This document shows positions 20,904-32,733 of a DNA stretch of 64,000 nucleotides, one piece after another (position 1 is the first letter of the stretch; each line of letters starts with the position of its first letter). Under the pieces are notes generated by a model. The model was not told where the DNA came from. It searched no databases and saw only the letters and a program-made list of their open reading frames with translations. This DNA is from Ichthyophis bannanicus (lineage: Eukaryota > Chordata > Amphibia > Gymnophiona > Ichthyophiidae). The translations under genes were made by a program, and so were the position numbers. The stretch is from NCBI GenBank assembly GCA_033557465.1, contig CM066037.1, positions 207,637,156 through 207,701,155 on the forward strand, written 5' to 3'.

Positions 20904-21670
20904 CGTAGCAATGGGAAGGAAGACAAGTCAAAGTGACAAGCACATCATGCCCATGAGCACATCATAGTCCCTCCCTTGCCTTATATTAGCTATAAAAGAA
21001 GGAAGTGATGTAACAGAGGACAACAGCATAATTGGAGCGCTCCAGGAGATTTATTAAATAAAAGTCATAAGAAAACTGCCCCACCCACTGTGAAACATTA
21101 ATCATTTGATTCAAGTTAATAATAAATGAAGTCAGTAAAAAAGAAATTCAAGCTATTTAAATTGCCTTATGTTGTAGTGAAGGAGTAGAGTGGAGTGAAA
21201 GAGCCATGTGGCATCACGGCAGGAAGGAACATGGAGACCTCCATGTCAGATTCAGAGTACGAGCAACCAGTGCAAGACAGAAGAAGTGAGGAGATATTTA
21301 CGAAAGCAGAAATGAGAGGGTAGAGACCAAAGTTAAAGCAAAATATCATTTTAGAAAAGTACAAAGTTAAAGAAGCTATGACAGAGCTAAGGCAAGATAT
21401 GGAAGAGTTAGGAGAAAGGATTGATGAACAGAAGCAACAAGCGGAGGTGGTGAGATTTGCAGAGGCAGTCGGAGGAGGTCAGGCAGTTGCTCAATGAATG
21501 GCCCACAAATATAATAAAGAGGCAAAATCCTCTGCACAAGGTCACAGTATAACAAAAAGCAGGGGTAAAGTGAAAGACCCCCTGGATTATTACACCTAGA
21601 CAGAGCCAGCACAAGGAGATGAGGCACCCTAGGTGAACCACATCCTTTGAACCCCCTGGGCCCACCCCTC
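20904..21670. other. No gene seen
   Basis: Unassigned sequence with no recognisable ORF or repeat. Confidence 0.35.
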
Positions 21671-21852
21671 ATTGCTGCCATTGTTGGACCTCACTGGGAC
21701 CTACAGCTGCGGCAAGGTATTGAAACAACCCCACGGTGCTTATCTGCAAATTTCGGTTTGAGGGACTGTCTGTTTCTGCTCTCCACCATGGCTGTTTCAA
21801 TCCATTGCCGCCACTGTAGGTCCCAGTGAGGGGTGATAGTGGTGGCAATGGA
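21671..21852. repeat. Imperfect inverted repeat
   Basis: About 21671-21730 and 21791-21852 are reverse complements with roughly 80% identity, sharing CACTGGGACCTACAG and ATTGAAACA. The loop is about 60 bases. It may be the core of a MITE. Confidence 0.55.
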
Positions 21853-21929
21853 TGCCCCCCCGGAGGGTTGGTGCTCTAGGTGACCACCTAGTTCACCTAA
21901 TGGTGCCACTAGACCTGCACCTAAACAGT

Positions 21930-22740
21930 TATTTTAGAAGCTCTATTCATACTTTGGATGTCTGAAAACAGGTATAGAGATGTCCAAAGCACAGAGATGC
22001 ATCAGAGCTATTTTATTTTATTTATTTATTTATTTATTTAACATTTCTTATATACCGCACTATTATCATCAGCGCGGTTTACATGGAACAAAACATATAC
22101 ATACAGGATAACTGTAGTGCATTTTACAAGTAACAGGGATTAGAGAACTTGGAAGAAAACAAGGTAATTTAAATAAACCATATACAATGAACTATATACA
22201 GTAAGCCAAGTCTGTGAATGTCCCCAGTGCAAGGATGTCCAAGTCGGAATGGGTGCATGGTGTAGATATGGCCGGGATCTTCCCAAAAACTTGGATGTCC
22301 TTGTCCGATTTTAGAAACATCCTAGACGTCCCGAGCCACATCAAAGGTGATACCTGTTCGAGGAATGAATAGGCATCTGAAAAATGCTTGTTTTGTCCAG
22401 CAAACATCTGAAGGGTGTGGAGAAGGTGGTACACTCATGTATCCTTTATTTTACAGTTTGACAATGAACACTGATGGGGAACGCGAGCTCATGTCTCCAT
22501 TTTGCCATGCCAATGGACGTCCCTCTATGCAACCTTGCATAAGATGGATGTCCCCGCCCCATGGTTTCATAGTGGGGACGTCTGTGTGGAGACCTGCACT
22601 GGCATCCACATCTAGGGCATCTATGTTTCTATAAATAAGTCAAAACATGGACATCCATAGCTTTTTCTGCACGTTCTGCCCTGGATGTCCCAGATTGCAC
22701 TTGGATGCCTTTTCTAAAATGCCACTTCACATAAATAAAA
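21930..22740. repeat. Dispersed repeat R1, interrupted copy
   Basis: Shares AAGCTCTATTCA, GATGTC and CCAAAGCACAGAGATG with 34800-34870. After an interruption (22013-22200) it shares TGTCCAAGTC.GAATGG and CCCAGATTGCACTTGGATG with 34915-35090. The ends carry TTTTAGAA/TTCTAAAA, so a DNA element is plausible. No coding capacity. Confidence 0.5.
22013..22200 (-). mobile_element. SINE-tail-type repeat inside R1
   Basis: A TTTATTTATT repeat, then CTTATATACCGCACTATTA and GCGCGGTTTACATGG: the reverse of the shared 3' tail family. No tRNA-like head is visible. Confidence 0.5.
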
Positions 22741-23555
22741 ATCCAAATGTAAAAGCTTAAATGGAGGATAAGAAAAATGACAAAATGTATTAATAAATAC
22801 AATTGAAATAATCTAAAACAGATCCAGATCACTACAAAGAGCCTCAAGATATGGTATCTTACGCATATCGTACACTGAAACTTTTGTTTAACCACATCTG
22901 TAAAGCCAGATCAAGTCACATAAAATGTTTCGGCCAAAGCCTTTCTCAAGTGACTTCTTGTAGGAGTGCTGACATAAGGGGACATCCATATACCACTTGT
23001 AGCCTAAAAAGAAAAATATAAATGAAGGAAAAGGAAAAGGTTCTTAGTAAAGTAAGTTAAGCAAGAAAAAAGTAATCTTGAGAAGAACTATTGTTAAAAC
23101 GTACCCTACAAAGGGAAACTGCTAGCCTACCAGGTTGCAATATAATAAAACCGTATATACTACACAGAAGGGTCCCACTAAAATCAGAAATAAAAAATAA
23201 ATGTAGTATTAAAAATGACTACAAAACATAAAACATAAGAAAAAAAGGGATAAACAAACCTAAAAATGAAGTAAAGATTTATCTCTGTGGTATAATATAA
23301 ATCATGTTGACGGGTGCGCTAAAAAACTAAACACAATCACATAAAACATAGGACAAAAAAAGGGGCCAGGGAAGGGGAAGGGGGAGGGGGAAGGTAAGGA
23401 GAGGGGAAAAAGAAGAGAGCAAAAGGGGGAAGGGGAGGAAAGTGGATGAGGGGAATAAAAAAGGGGAAAATTGGAGGAAGGGAGAGGGAGAAAAAGAAAG
23501 AGAAAGAGGAAAGGGAAGGGGTTGCATTATAATACAATCACATTCTTAAGCCTCA
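22741..23555. other. Spacer with purine-rich tract
   Basis: No gene. 23350-23520 is almost pure A/G on the plus strand (GGGGAAGGG, GGGAGAGGG units), a homopurine-homopyrimidine tract able in principle to form triplex DNA. Confidence 0.5.
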
Positions 23556-23762
23556 ATTTATTTAACAGGTTTTATATACTGCTTTATCATTTCAATCAAA
23601 GCGGTTTACATTGTAACTTAAACAGGGACTTTGATAACTTGGATTTTTCTGAGGCAATGGAGGGTTAAGTGACTTGCACAAGGCCACAAGGAGTGCTAGT
23701 GTGAATTGAACCCTGGTCTCTGGGTTCCTAAGCCAGTGCTCTAACCATTAGGCTACTCCTCC
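23556..23762 (-). mobile_element. tRNA-derived SINE, near full length
   Basis: A complete reverse copy. The tail (AACAGGTTTTATATACTGC, AAAGCGGTTTACATTG) is at the left, the body (GTTAAGTGACTTGCACAAGG) is in the middle, and the reverse complements of the B box (GTGTGAATTGAACCC) and A box (TGCTCTAACCATTAGGCTAC) are at the right. Confidence 0.75.
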
Positions 23763-24902
23763 ACTTAGCTTTTCATTGAAAGGGTGGTGGACAGAATGTT
23801 TGGATACCACCCCATTCCAACCATCCAACCCATCTCCCCTCCAGATCAGCAACACAGATGCACACATACACAGGGGTTGGAAAGAATTACATGAACCATG
23901 CTGTGCATATTTTCCCCACTTGTTTATTTTTTTTAGCAAAATCTGAAGTCAGGGCTGGCTCAAGGGATTGTAGCACCCTGAGACAAATTTTGCTTTTGTG
24001 CCCCTACTCCCCCACTTTGGTCCGATTTTGCAGTGCAAGCTGCACAAACAGGGGTAAATTTTAAGCCCACTGGCTTGTTAAATGCCACCCTCCCATTTAA
24101 CTTAATATATCCATATAGACAGAGTCCTGAATGTACAGAAGAGTGATGGTGTGGTCGCTGTATCATCTATTTAGGCTAGGGGCTAGGCCTGATATTCTGC
24201 ACACCTAAACTAAATGTGTAACTTACCTGAATACTGGCTGAATATTGCCACTATCTGGATAATTTTCTGGGCTACCCTTGCTATTCCTCTAACATGCCCC
24301 ACAGATATGCAGCTAATACCTGGCCACTCTGCAGTTTAAAAGCCTGATACTATGGGGTATATTTACTAAAGGACATTAAGGGATCAGGCGTTATCGAGCT
24401 TTAATGCAGCGATAAGGGGTTTTCCGTGCGAAAAAGGCTCTGGGAGGATAGAAGGCATTCAGGCATTAAGGGCGCTATGGGCCCCTTAATGTGCGCTAAC
24501 ATGACATAGGGCATTAAGATGTGAGGCGTGCACCTTAATGCTGGAAAAGGGAGCACCACCATGGAAAGCAATGTAAAGGGGCGGGATGGAAGGACGGGTG
24601 GGAGCTGATGGGACTGACATATCCGTGGAAATGTCAAGACAAATGCTGGGGAACTGCTTATGCAATGCGGACCACTGTGCATTGCAGAAGGCCACTGCAC
24701 TCTGGAGAGACACTCACACACAAACATCCACACACACCTCACAGCAATCTGCAAAAATGGTGCTGGCTGCCATTCCTGCCTGCCACTGTCTTATCCTTAT
24801 CTGCTCAAGCATTCATAATGTGCGCTCATTGTGCAGGTGCTCTGCAATGAATGCATGTTGTTAATGCCCATTTGGTATGCCAGTGCTATCAGCCTGCAAC
24901 AC
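23763..24902. other. No gene seen
   Basis: Unassigned. From about 24355 (TATTTACTAAAGGACATTAAG, GCGTTATCGAG) the sequence resembles MITE-like ends of the kind at 18863, but I cannot define the second end. Confidence 0.3.
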
Positions 24903-25123
24903 CATAAGAACATAAGATATGCCATACTGGGTCAGACCAAGGTCCATCGAGCCCAGTATTCTGTTTCCAACAGTGCCCAATCTAGGTCATACGTACCTAG
25001 CAGTTTCCCCAAGGGACACAGGTTCCACAATGCTTGAGACTTGAAGACTCATCTGTTTTCTTTAGCTTTTGATGTTCCCTCTCCTTTTGTGTACCTAGCA
25101 GTTTCCCCAAGGGACACAGGTAC
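24903..25123 (-). mobile_element. CR1-A 3' end with an inserted L2 scrap
   Basis: 24903-25035 is the family A 3' terminal sequence (CATAAGAACATAAGATATGC; CAGTTTCCCCAAGGGACACA). 25036-25093 duplicates the start of the L2-like fragment at 29880-29938 (LKTHLFSLAF coding). At 25094-25123 TACCTAGCAGTTTCCCC and the following bases repeat 24992-25021 almost exactly. Confidence 0.65.
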
Positions 25124-25949
25124 ATCATTCCATCAAACTACATGCATAGGTCCTTCTGTCTTTTTTATACCATACTAGTGTATCCTTATTTGGCAAGGCT
25201 GCTAAGAACATCAAACAATTGTTAGAAACTTAGTATTTTTGTAAACAAAAGGTATATATAAAATATAAATGTAGATCCTTTTAACAATATGAGCAAATAG
25301 TGCTCATTCTAATTAGCAACTGCCTAAACAAAATATAGATAAAGTCCTTACAATATAGACTAGTGCTTCACGGCATTTTATAACATCAATCCCAATAGGA
25401 AGGAGTATGGCTTCTAACAGAACAGCCACATAATCTCTCAGGTGTGACTAAAGTCTATCTTATACCCGGTTCCCGGTGAGAGTGCTGTGGAAACTTAAAA
25501 ATATTTGAGGACTGATCTTATAATCGCAGTGCCCACAAGGATCTGTGGAGGTTACTTACTAATCATTGTGTTTAAGAGATCCTTTTGAGATGAGAGGCCT
25601 AAGAAGGTTCAAGGCATTTGTGGTTGGGCCTCAGGTCGATGTTTCCTCGGGTTCTTCTTGGCCTATTCCCCCCCTTGCCTAGTCATGTCTCTTCAGAGGC
25701 ATAAATATGCATGGTTCATGTTCTTCAGGCCTTGTGGGTGGGATCCTCGAGGAGGCTTAAAGCAATCAGAATTCCGGTGGCCCAGATCATCACACTCGGA
25801 GCAGCACGTTTATTGCCTTTTCCAAGGCTGTAGCCTCACCTTCTGTCTCTCTGTCTCTCTCTTATCTTTTTTATTTGGGTTTTTTTTTTTTTCAAACCTC
25901 TCCTAGATCGTTGCTAACAATTAAAATTTTGTTTATCCAATCAACTCAA
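25124..25949. other. No gene seen
   Basis: Unassigned AT-rich sequence with a pyrimidine-rich patch at 25840-25900. Confidence 0.35.
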
Positions 25950-27855
25950 GTTAATGTTATTGTTTTATTTGTCTACTAACTTTACAAATATTCTCATATT
26001 TCCTGGTAACTAAGCTCCATCTTTCCACTAAATAAGATCTATATGCTTGGGAACAGAGCAATTTCAGATCAGCCTCTTTCCAAAATTCTATAATTTCTAT
26101 GTGTACTGAACCTCTACATAATGTACTGCTAGAACAAGTATTTTGGTAACATAAAGTGCAAGTGTGTAAACTAAAGAAAATTAATATCTCACAGTGCTGC
26201 AACATATATCTGTTTTCTCTGCAACATATATCTATTTTCTCTGCAACTGTATTGAAACTGAAATAAAAACTTTTAGAACAAGGTACACTTTTTCGCTGGA
26301 CACTAACACATAAAATTCAAATACAGAAAAACAGGTGAATTTATCCTAAAATCCAATATTGTAATAAATAAAACTGTGATGTTACTGTCCTGTTCATCAG
26401 TCATCAACACAGAGCTTAACAAGGTAAAGTAATTACCTTGAATTTTACAGTTCAAAAACAAGCATGAAACTGATACTTTGTCATAAAAAGGTTGATGGAT
26501 ATCTGGAATACAAATACTCTTTTTTTATATGTTTAAAGTAATACAGTAACATGGAATAGACAAGTCTTACTAAAATCATTTTAAGGTATCATTGTAGTAT
26601 CAGAAAAGTGAATACAGTTGATCAAGGCAGTTAATGTCAAAACAGCATATACTGTCTGCAGATTAAAATGTAAAAGATGGCATATCATGCAGAAGTATTA
26701 CTTGTATTTGCAAGTTCAGAAAAAGATTTGTTTGCAAAACAAAAAACATTTGTGCAGAAAACACTAAATATTTTAAAAGAATGAGCCAAAATACATTAAA
26801 CAACATCTATTTAAGTGACTTCAATGAAGCAGTTTTGTTAGTGTATAAGCAATCAGGTATTTTCTTCCTTTTATCTGCCTCTCTCTAGCATGGCACTAAT
26901 AAACCCTTACTGAGTAGTTCTGACAACTGTCAATGTTTTTATTTTGTCGGTACTAATTACTGCTCTCAGACAGAACATCTTTACAGTTAATAACCAAAAT
27001 GTACTTTTCACATTTAAATTAAAACCTTATACATAATACTGGAGACTAGTATCAAACTGATCTGAAACAATGAAATTATGTTAAAGCAATTTGCTTAGAG
27101 TAACAGTTCAACCTTGATGTTATCTCAAACACAGCAAAGTAAAGTAAACAGCAGGTCTGTCAATGTGTCTAGATTCCTGCAGGCAAATGCAGATAGCTAA
27201 ACAAGAGAGAGAAAAGTCCTAAATACTGAGTTTAAAAAGAAAAAGTTGCTTGAGAATTGTCACTAATTGTGATTGCTATTAAATTCCTATAGTTACAACT
27301 CTATGTGTTTTGTAATATATGAACAATAATTATGACCTCTGAGGTGCTTGCCACAAAATATAAAAATCATTGGTTTTTTTTAAACTCTTTAAGTTTACTC
27401 AATAGCATACACAAACAAAGACCAGACACATAACATGGATTCAAATCATTTTTTCAAGTTGCAGTCTTTTAATTACTGGCTCAGGATTTGTGCCTTCTGT
27501 AGCCCACGGGAGGGGCTGCCCCCTTTCCCTCTCTCTTTGTTCTCTTTGTTAAGTTTCTAGTTTCATTTCTGATGCTGTAGGGGGAAGGGATAGCCCTAAC
27601 CTAATTTTTTTCTCTAGGACACCATGAATCCTTTCTATCCCAAGAAATACAGCAGATTGTGAATGGCTTCTATCACAACTGATTTCTCCTGCCCCAACTT
27701 TAAAGATCATCTACATAGTGCCTAGGGAGCAGCCTCAAACATATACCTCAAAGCTACAATACTAAACCATTTGTGTTCATACAAAATTTAGCTCAATATT
27801 TTTAACCAAAAGCATAAATATACAAATCAGGGGGTTTCTTTTTGAAATAAGGTTT
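25950..27855 (-). other. Repeat-free AT-rich block, possible 3'UTR
   Basis: About 1.9 kb without any repeat seen elsewhere in the window, which is exceptional here. Read on the minus strand it lies directly downstream of a candidate stop codon (27856-27858) and contains possible AATAAA poly(A) signals (reverse of TTTATT near 26939 and 25964). A long 3'UTR is the simplest gene-based reading, but unique intergenic DNA would look the same. Confidence 0.3.
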
Positions 27856-27911
27856 TCAAAGGAAAGTATCCATTGCTAGGTCTGGACAATCGTATTCAAA
27901 TTCCTTAAATC
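27856..27911 (-). CDS. Candidate last coding exon of a host gene
   Basis: On the minus strand a pyrimidine-rich stretch (TTGTTTTTCCTTTATTGCTG) ends in GGTGCAG at 27912, a fair splice acceptor. The following 56 bases read FKEFEYDCPDLAMDTFL and a TGA stop. The peptide is well composed and ends at the edge of a long repeat-free block. The frame stays open upstream of the acceptor to about 28010, so a longer exon using the acceptor TTTGTTTACAG near 27950 is an alternative. I do not recognise the protein. Confidence 0.3.
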
Positions 27912-29402
27912 CTGCACCAACCAGCAATAAAGGAAAAACAATATTTACTGTAAACAAAACATATATATATTATTTTTTTCAGCTTGTTGGGAAGGACACA
28001 AAGGAGTTAATTATTTGGGAAACTTCTGTATCAGTTCTTATTTAAACAAGAGACAAATCAAAGCTTACAAGTGCTTTCTTAAGAAATTTCGCCCTGCATA
28101 ATGAACTAGACCCTCGTGGTATTTGGAGCACACCCCACTCCCCGAATTCCTCCACTATTTACATTATACATCTCACTCACACACAATCAGTCTCAGTTCC
28201 CAATAGAATATAGAAACCACCAAGGTAAATACCAAAGTCCCACTTTTCCTTACCTCAGTCTGTGCACAGAATGTACTGCAGTGCCTGCTTTTAATTCACT
28301 GTCTGTCCGATTCACAATACCTCTAGTCACCTAGGATCATTACCAGCTAGTAAAGAGACCTCTCTGCAGAGAAAGAGGTGAGACTGTTGAAATCAACAGG
28401 ACGCATCTTCGCACCCCCACTCAGCAAGAGTCACTCCACTGTGGGAAAATCCCAGTGAGCCCCAGTTGTTATTTACACCTTTACCTGTGGCCAATTCACC
28501 TTTAGCCAAGCTGGCCAATGAGACTCGGGGAGGGATATTGTGAAGCAAATTAAGAGCTCTTTTAGTATTTCATTATTCAGTACATTGCTATAGCAATGGG
28601 TGTCTAAATACAGACACACCCTTTTACATATTTCAGTGACAGTTATACCGTTGTTAAGTACAAAAGTAAATTTTATTTATTTATTTATTTTTATTTAGCT
28701 TGTCTTGGCAATAACTAGACACTCTGCAAACAAATAATAATTTACATTTTAGTATGCCGGTTAACTTTAAGTTTCTATTCTGTCTGCCTGTCCTTAGCCT
28801 TTGAACACAAAGAACAGAAAGGGAGGGGGAGGGAGGGGAAGAGCGGAGCAATGGAAGAATAAACAAACACCACTTGTCACTTACAGTCCAGGGACTCTGA
28901 ATCATCAGTTTTACCTTTGCTAGAGAGGGGGAGGGGGGAGAGGGGTGTCGTATAGGCACAGAGATAAACTAAGCAAAGTAAACTTGCTAACAGACTGATT
29001 CAGCAGAATCCTGTAACTTACACTGACAATTTATGTAGAATGGCTGTTTTTTAGTTGCAGTTTTAAAACTTATCACAACATATAGCAGAACATACATTCA
29101 CGCAGATTCTGGAGTGGTCCCCTCACCTTGGGACCCCCCCATCCTCTAATTAATTCACAACAAGCACACGGCTGGCCAGACACACAAGCACACAGCCTGC
29201 ACAGCAGCCGCAGATGAGAAAGAGAAAAAAAAATCTAGCTTTCCCACCGATTCCCGCCCAGGGAACAGGAAAGTCTTAATTACCATTTAATTACCATTTA
29301 ACCATGCTACCAAAGCAATAGGGACACTCCCAACCAAAGGGAGAATACCAGTTTTAATTTAAACCGTGCTACCAAAGCACAGGGATCCTTGGCCAGCGGG
29401 AG
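27912..29402. other. Unassigned, possibly intron and ERV leader
   Basis: No gene seen. A short TTTATTTATT tract near 28676-28700 may be a SINE tail. 29285-29400 contains two near-copies of a CTACCAAAGCA motif and lies just inside the primer site of the LTR element, so it may be the remains of its leader. Confidence 0.3.
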
Positions 29403-29422
29403 AATCCCACTTCCTGACACCA
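29403..29422 (-). other. Primer-binding-site-like sequence (tRNA-Leu)
   Basis: In LTR orientation this reads TGGTGTCAGGAAGTGGGATT, starting two bases beyond the LTR end. The 3' end of tRNA-Leu is complementary to this pattern apart from one extra base, as in ERV-L-class elements. Confidence 0.6.
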
Positions 29423-29424
29423 AA

Positions 29425-29878
29425 TGTAATGGGTCTGCGTGTTATTGGTCACTCCAGGCCAGGAAATCCCGAACCCTTCATCTGCGGTGTGCTGTTCCGG
29501 CTGGCTGGAATCCAGGGGAATAAACACACAGACCACACAGAAGGACAGTATGCAAGTTTATTCCAAAGGGTGGAGGGATTGTCAGTACTTTTATACATTA
29601 TCAGAGACATAGTCATACGTCATCCACCCATCTTCTGGGGGCCCACTATAGTTTATCAGTAACTAATGCAAAAACAAGTCATCCTTGAGTAGAACAATCA
29701 GTTTAGCTTACACAGCACATTCCTTTTTCCAACCCACCAGAATGTACAAAGGGCACACACATAGGATTCTGATTTCTATAAGATTCTAATTTCTCTTGTG
29801 CAGGCCTCTTGTATATGCACTTAAACTAAGCATTATTATTACAAAGGACATATATATAAGATTCTGATTTCCCTAACA
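29425..29878 (-). mobile_element. Retroviral-type LTR, solo or orphan
   Basis: Minus-strand LTR of about 454 bases with TG...CA ends (TGTTAGGG ... CATTACA in element sense). It carries a TATA box (TATAAAAG, 29595-29588) and, about 26 bases on, an AATAAA signal (29562-29557), followed by a GT-rich stretch. A tRNA-Leu-like primer site follows the 3' end. I see no gag, pol or env and no second LTR, so this is a leftover of an endogenous retrovirus-like element. The right boundary at 29878 is inferred from the CA/TG ends only. Confidence 0.65.
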
Positions 29879-30158
29879 TGAGACTTGAAGACTCATCTGT
29901 TTTCTTTAGCTTTTGATGTTCCCTCTCCTTTTGTGTGACTTCTTCCTTCCCCCTACCTTTTGTTTGCTCTTAGGTCTTCTTCTTCTCTTTCTTCTCATGT
30001 CCCGTTTGTCTGCTTTCCCTTTCAATCTGTCCTGTAACATATTGTACATTTCTTTTCCTTTCCACTGGCTTTTTAGCTTTCTTTTATTGAATTTTAAATT
30101 GTACACCGCCTTGGTTTTTGTAGAAAGGCGGGTTTTATCAAATAATAAACATAATAAA
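29879..30158 (+). mobile_element. L2-like LINE 3' end
   Basis: Encodes LKTHLFSLAFDVPSPF (the usual C-terminal motif of L2 ORF2) near 29885-29930. A pyrimidine-rich 3'UTR follows, then a tail ACCGCCTTGG...AGAAAGGCGGGTTTTATCAA with AATAAAC repeats. Confidence 0.6.
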
Positions 30159-30159
30159 C

Positions 30160-30945
30160 ATATTGGTTCAAGCATTGATATCCTGGGTCCCTTCTTAATA
30201 ATGGTTTATGGACCTTTCCTCCAGGAACTTGTCCAAACCTTTTTTAAACCCAGCTACACTAACAGCCTTTACTACATCCTCCAGTAACAAATTCCAGAGT
30301 TTGATTACACGTTGAGTGAAAAAATATTTTCTTTTATTAGTCTTAAATAGTTTACCCTGTAGCTTCATTGCATGTCCCCTAGTCTTTCTATATTCTGATA
30401 AGGTAAACAATCGATCTACGTTTACCCGTTCCACTCCGTTCATTAATTTATAGTCTTCTATCATATCTCCCCTCAGCCGTCTCTTTTCCAGGTTAAAGAG
30501 CCCCAACCTTTTTAGCCTTTCTTCATAGGAGTATCCTTCCATCCCCTTTACCATTTAGGTGGCTCTTCTCTGAACCTTTTCTAAAATCACTATATCCTTT
30601 TTAAGATACGGCGACCAGAATTGCACACAATATTCCAGGTGCGGTCTCACCATGGAACGATATAGAGGCATTATAATATCTTTTGTTTTATTTTCCATTC
30701 CTTTCCTTATCATAACTAGCATTCTATTTGCTCTCTTGGCCACTGCTGCACACTGGGCCGAGGGTTTTAACATGGTATCCACAATGACGCCTAAATCTTT
30801 TTCCTGGGTGGTGGTTCCTAATGTGGAACCTTGCATCGTGTAACCATAGTTTGGGTTGTTCTTCCCTAGGTGCATAACCTTGCACTTGTCCACATTAAAT
30901 TTCATCTGCCATTTTGATGCCCAGTCTTCCAATTTATTCAGACAT
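30160..30945 (-). mobile_element. CR1-A 3' half
   Basis: ORF2 C-terminus in two frames: EDWASKWQMKFNVDKCKVMH (30932 downward) through [20 protein letters not shown], then [20 protein letters not shown] from 30554 to [20 protein letters not shown], ending at 30195. It is 5' truncated at about 30945. Confidence 0.8.
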
Positions 30946-31007
30946 GGGTAGTGTAGGTTGTCTGTGCAGCTGATGGATACAGGATCAATGATCCTGGATC
31001 ATGCATC

Positions 31008-31080
31008 TGGGCTCAAAAATCCAAGGAGGTAGCACAGTATAGGGGGTGAAGTACTTCTGTCCACAAAAGAAGAGCGGGAC
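31008..31080 (+). mobile_element. CR1-B RT scrap
   Basis: About 70 bases matching the family B segment that encodes CSNPREQYSIGGEVLLSTKE (compare 41700-41780 reversed). Confidence 0.6.
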
Positions 31081-31194
31081 TACTACTACTACTACTACTA
31101 CTTTTCATTTGTATAGCACTAAAAGGCATACGTAGCACTGTATAGAAAATGTAAAAGACGGTCCCTGCTCATCAGAGCTTACAATCTAGTCAAG

Positions 31195-31409
31195 TATTTT
31201 GAGCTCACCTTAGCCCTTCTTGAATATTCCAACCCAATCTAATTGTGTTCTTGTACATATGTTTATAGTTACCCTGTTGCTCCAAGTTTAAACTCCTGTT
31301 CAATGTAAGCACAGAACAGTCTTCTGACTGTGCAACCTTTGTTATATGTAAACCACTCTGATAACAAATAGCGCGGTATATAAAAGTTGTTAAATAAATA
31401 AATAAGACA
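31195..31409 (+). mobile_element. LINE/SINE 3'-tail repeat inside L2
   Basis: Ends with GTAAACCACTCTGATAACAA, then GCGCGGTATATAAAAG and AAATAAATAAATAAG. The related L2 copy at 60780 runs CTAATCAAGACAAAACA without this segment, which marks it as an insertion. No tRNA-like head is visible. Confidence 0.55.
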
Positions 31410-32209
31410 GACAACACAACAGCTGAGGACAAGGACACATTTAGGGGAGTGGCAAGGAAACACATAGGAGACCAAGCAGATCAGGATCCAAAAGCAGACT
31501 AGAAGAGGTGAGTTTTCAGCCTGGATTTGAAAAGGGACAGAGGTAAAGCCTAAAGCACAGACTCAGGTAGTTTGTTCCAGGTGTAAAGAGCAGCAAGGTG
31601 AAAGGATCAAAGTCTGGAGTTGGCAGTAGAAGAGAAGGGCACAGATAGAAGGGATCTAACAGAAAAGTGGAGCACCCGAGTAGGGGTGCAGGGAGAGATA
31701 AGAAAGGAAAGGTAGTGAAGAGCAGCAGAATGAGTGCACTTATAGATCAGTAGGAGAAATTTGAACTGGATACAGAAACGGATAGGGAGCCAGTGAAGTG
31801 ACTTGAGAAAGGGAGCTATATAAGCCATGTAGAGGCTGGCGGAAGATTAGTTGCCCAGTTGAGTTTTGAACAGATTGAAGGTGAGAGAGATGATTCAGAC
31901 GGAGACCAGCAAGGAGGAGATTGCAATAGTCTGGACAGGAAGTGACTAAAGAGTGGAAAAGTGTCTTAGTAGTGTGTGTAGAAAGGAAGGGATGAATTTT
32001 GCCAATGTTACAGAGAAAGAAGCGACAGGTTTTAGCTATCTGTTGGATGTGTGCAGAGAAAGAGAGAGTAGAGTCAAAGATGACCCCAAGGTTGCAAGCC
32101 AAGGAGACAGAAAGGAGTGTAGTATTATCTACAGAAATAGAGACGGGAGGAAGGGAAGAGGTGGGTTTAGTGGGAAAGATAAGGAGCTCAGTTTTGGCCA
32201 TGTTCAGTT

Positions 32210-32608
32210 TCAGTTGGTGGTGAGACAGGCAGCAATGTCGAATAAGCTGGCAGAGATCTGGGCCTGGATCCCTGCAGAGATTTCAGGCACAGAAAGGTAG
32301 ATCCGTGAGTCATCAGCATAAAGATGGTACTGAAAACCATGAGTGTAGAGAGAGAAAAGGACAGGTCCCAGGACCAAGCCCTGAGGTACACCAACTGAAA
32401 GTGGGATGGCGGTAGAGGAGGAACCACCAGAACATACTCTAAAAGTGTGATGGGAGAGATAAGAAGAAAACCAGGACAGAACGGAGCTCCTAAATCCAAG
32501 CGAGGACAGGGTATCGAGGAGAAGGTGGTGATCAACAGCGTCAAAGGCAGCAGAAAGGTCAAGAAGGATGAGAAGCAAGCAGAGGCCTTTGGATTTGGCA
32601 AGCAACAA
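32210..32608 (-). pseudogene. L2 reverse transcriptase palm fragment
   Basis: 132 open codons covering RT motifs A to [39 protein letters not shown] and [13 protein letters not shown]. The catalytic Asp residues are kept in this stretch, though the GSVLGP serine is replaced by Leu and frames break on both sides. Confidence 0.75.
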
Positions 32609-32733
32609 GTCACTGGAGACTTTGGTAAGAGCTGTTTCTGTGGAATGTAGAGAACAAAAAACAGATTGTAGTAGATCTAGAAGGTCTTGAGAGGAAAGAA
32701 AGTCAAGACAGCAGCAGTGAACTGCTCATTTAA

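Noticed and set aside
23327..23537. Two Phe/Pro/Ser-rich minus ORFs
   Set aside because: Translation of a homopurine tract; low complexity.
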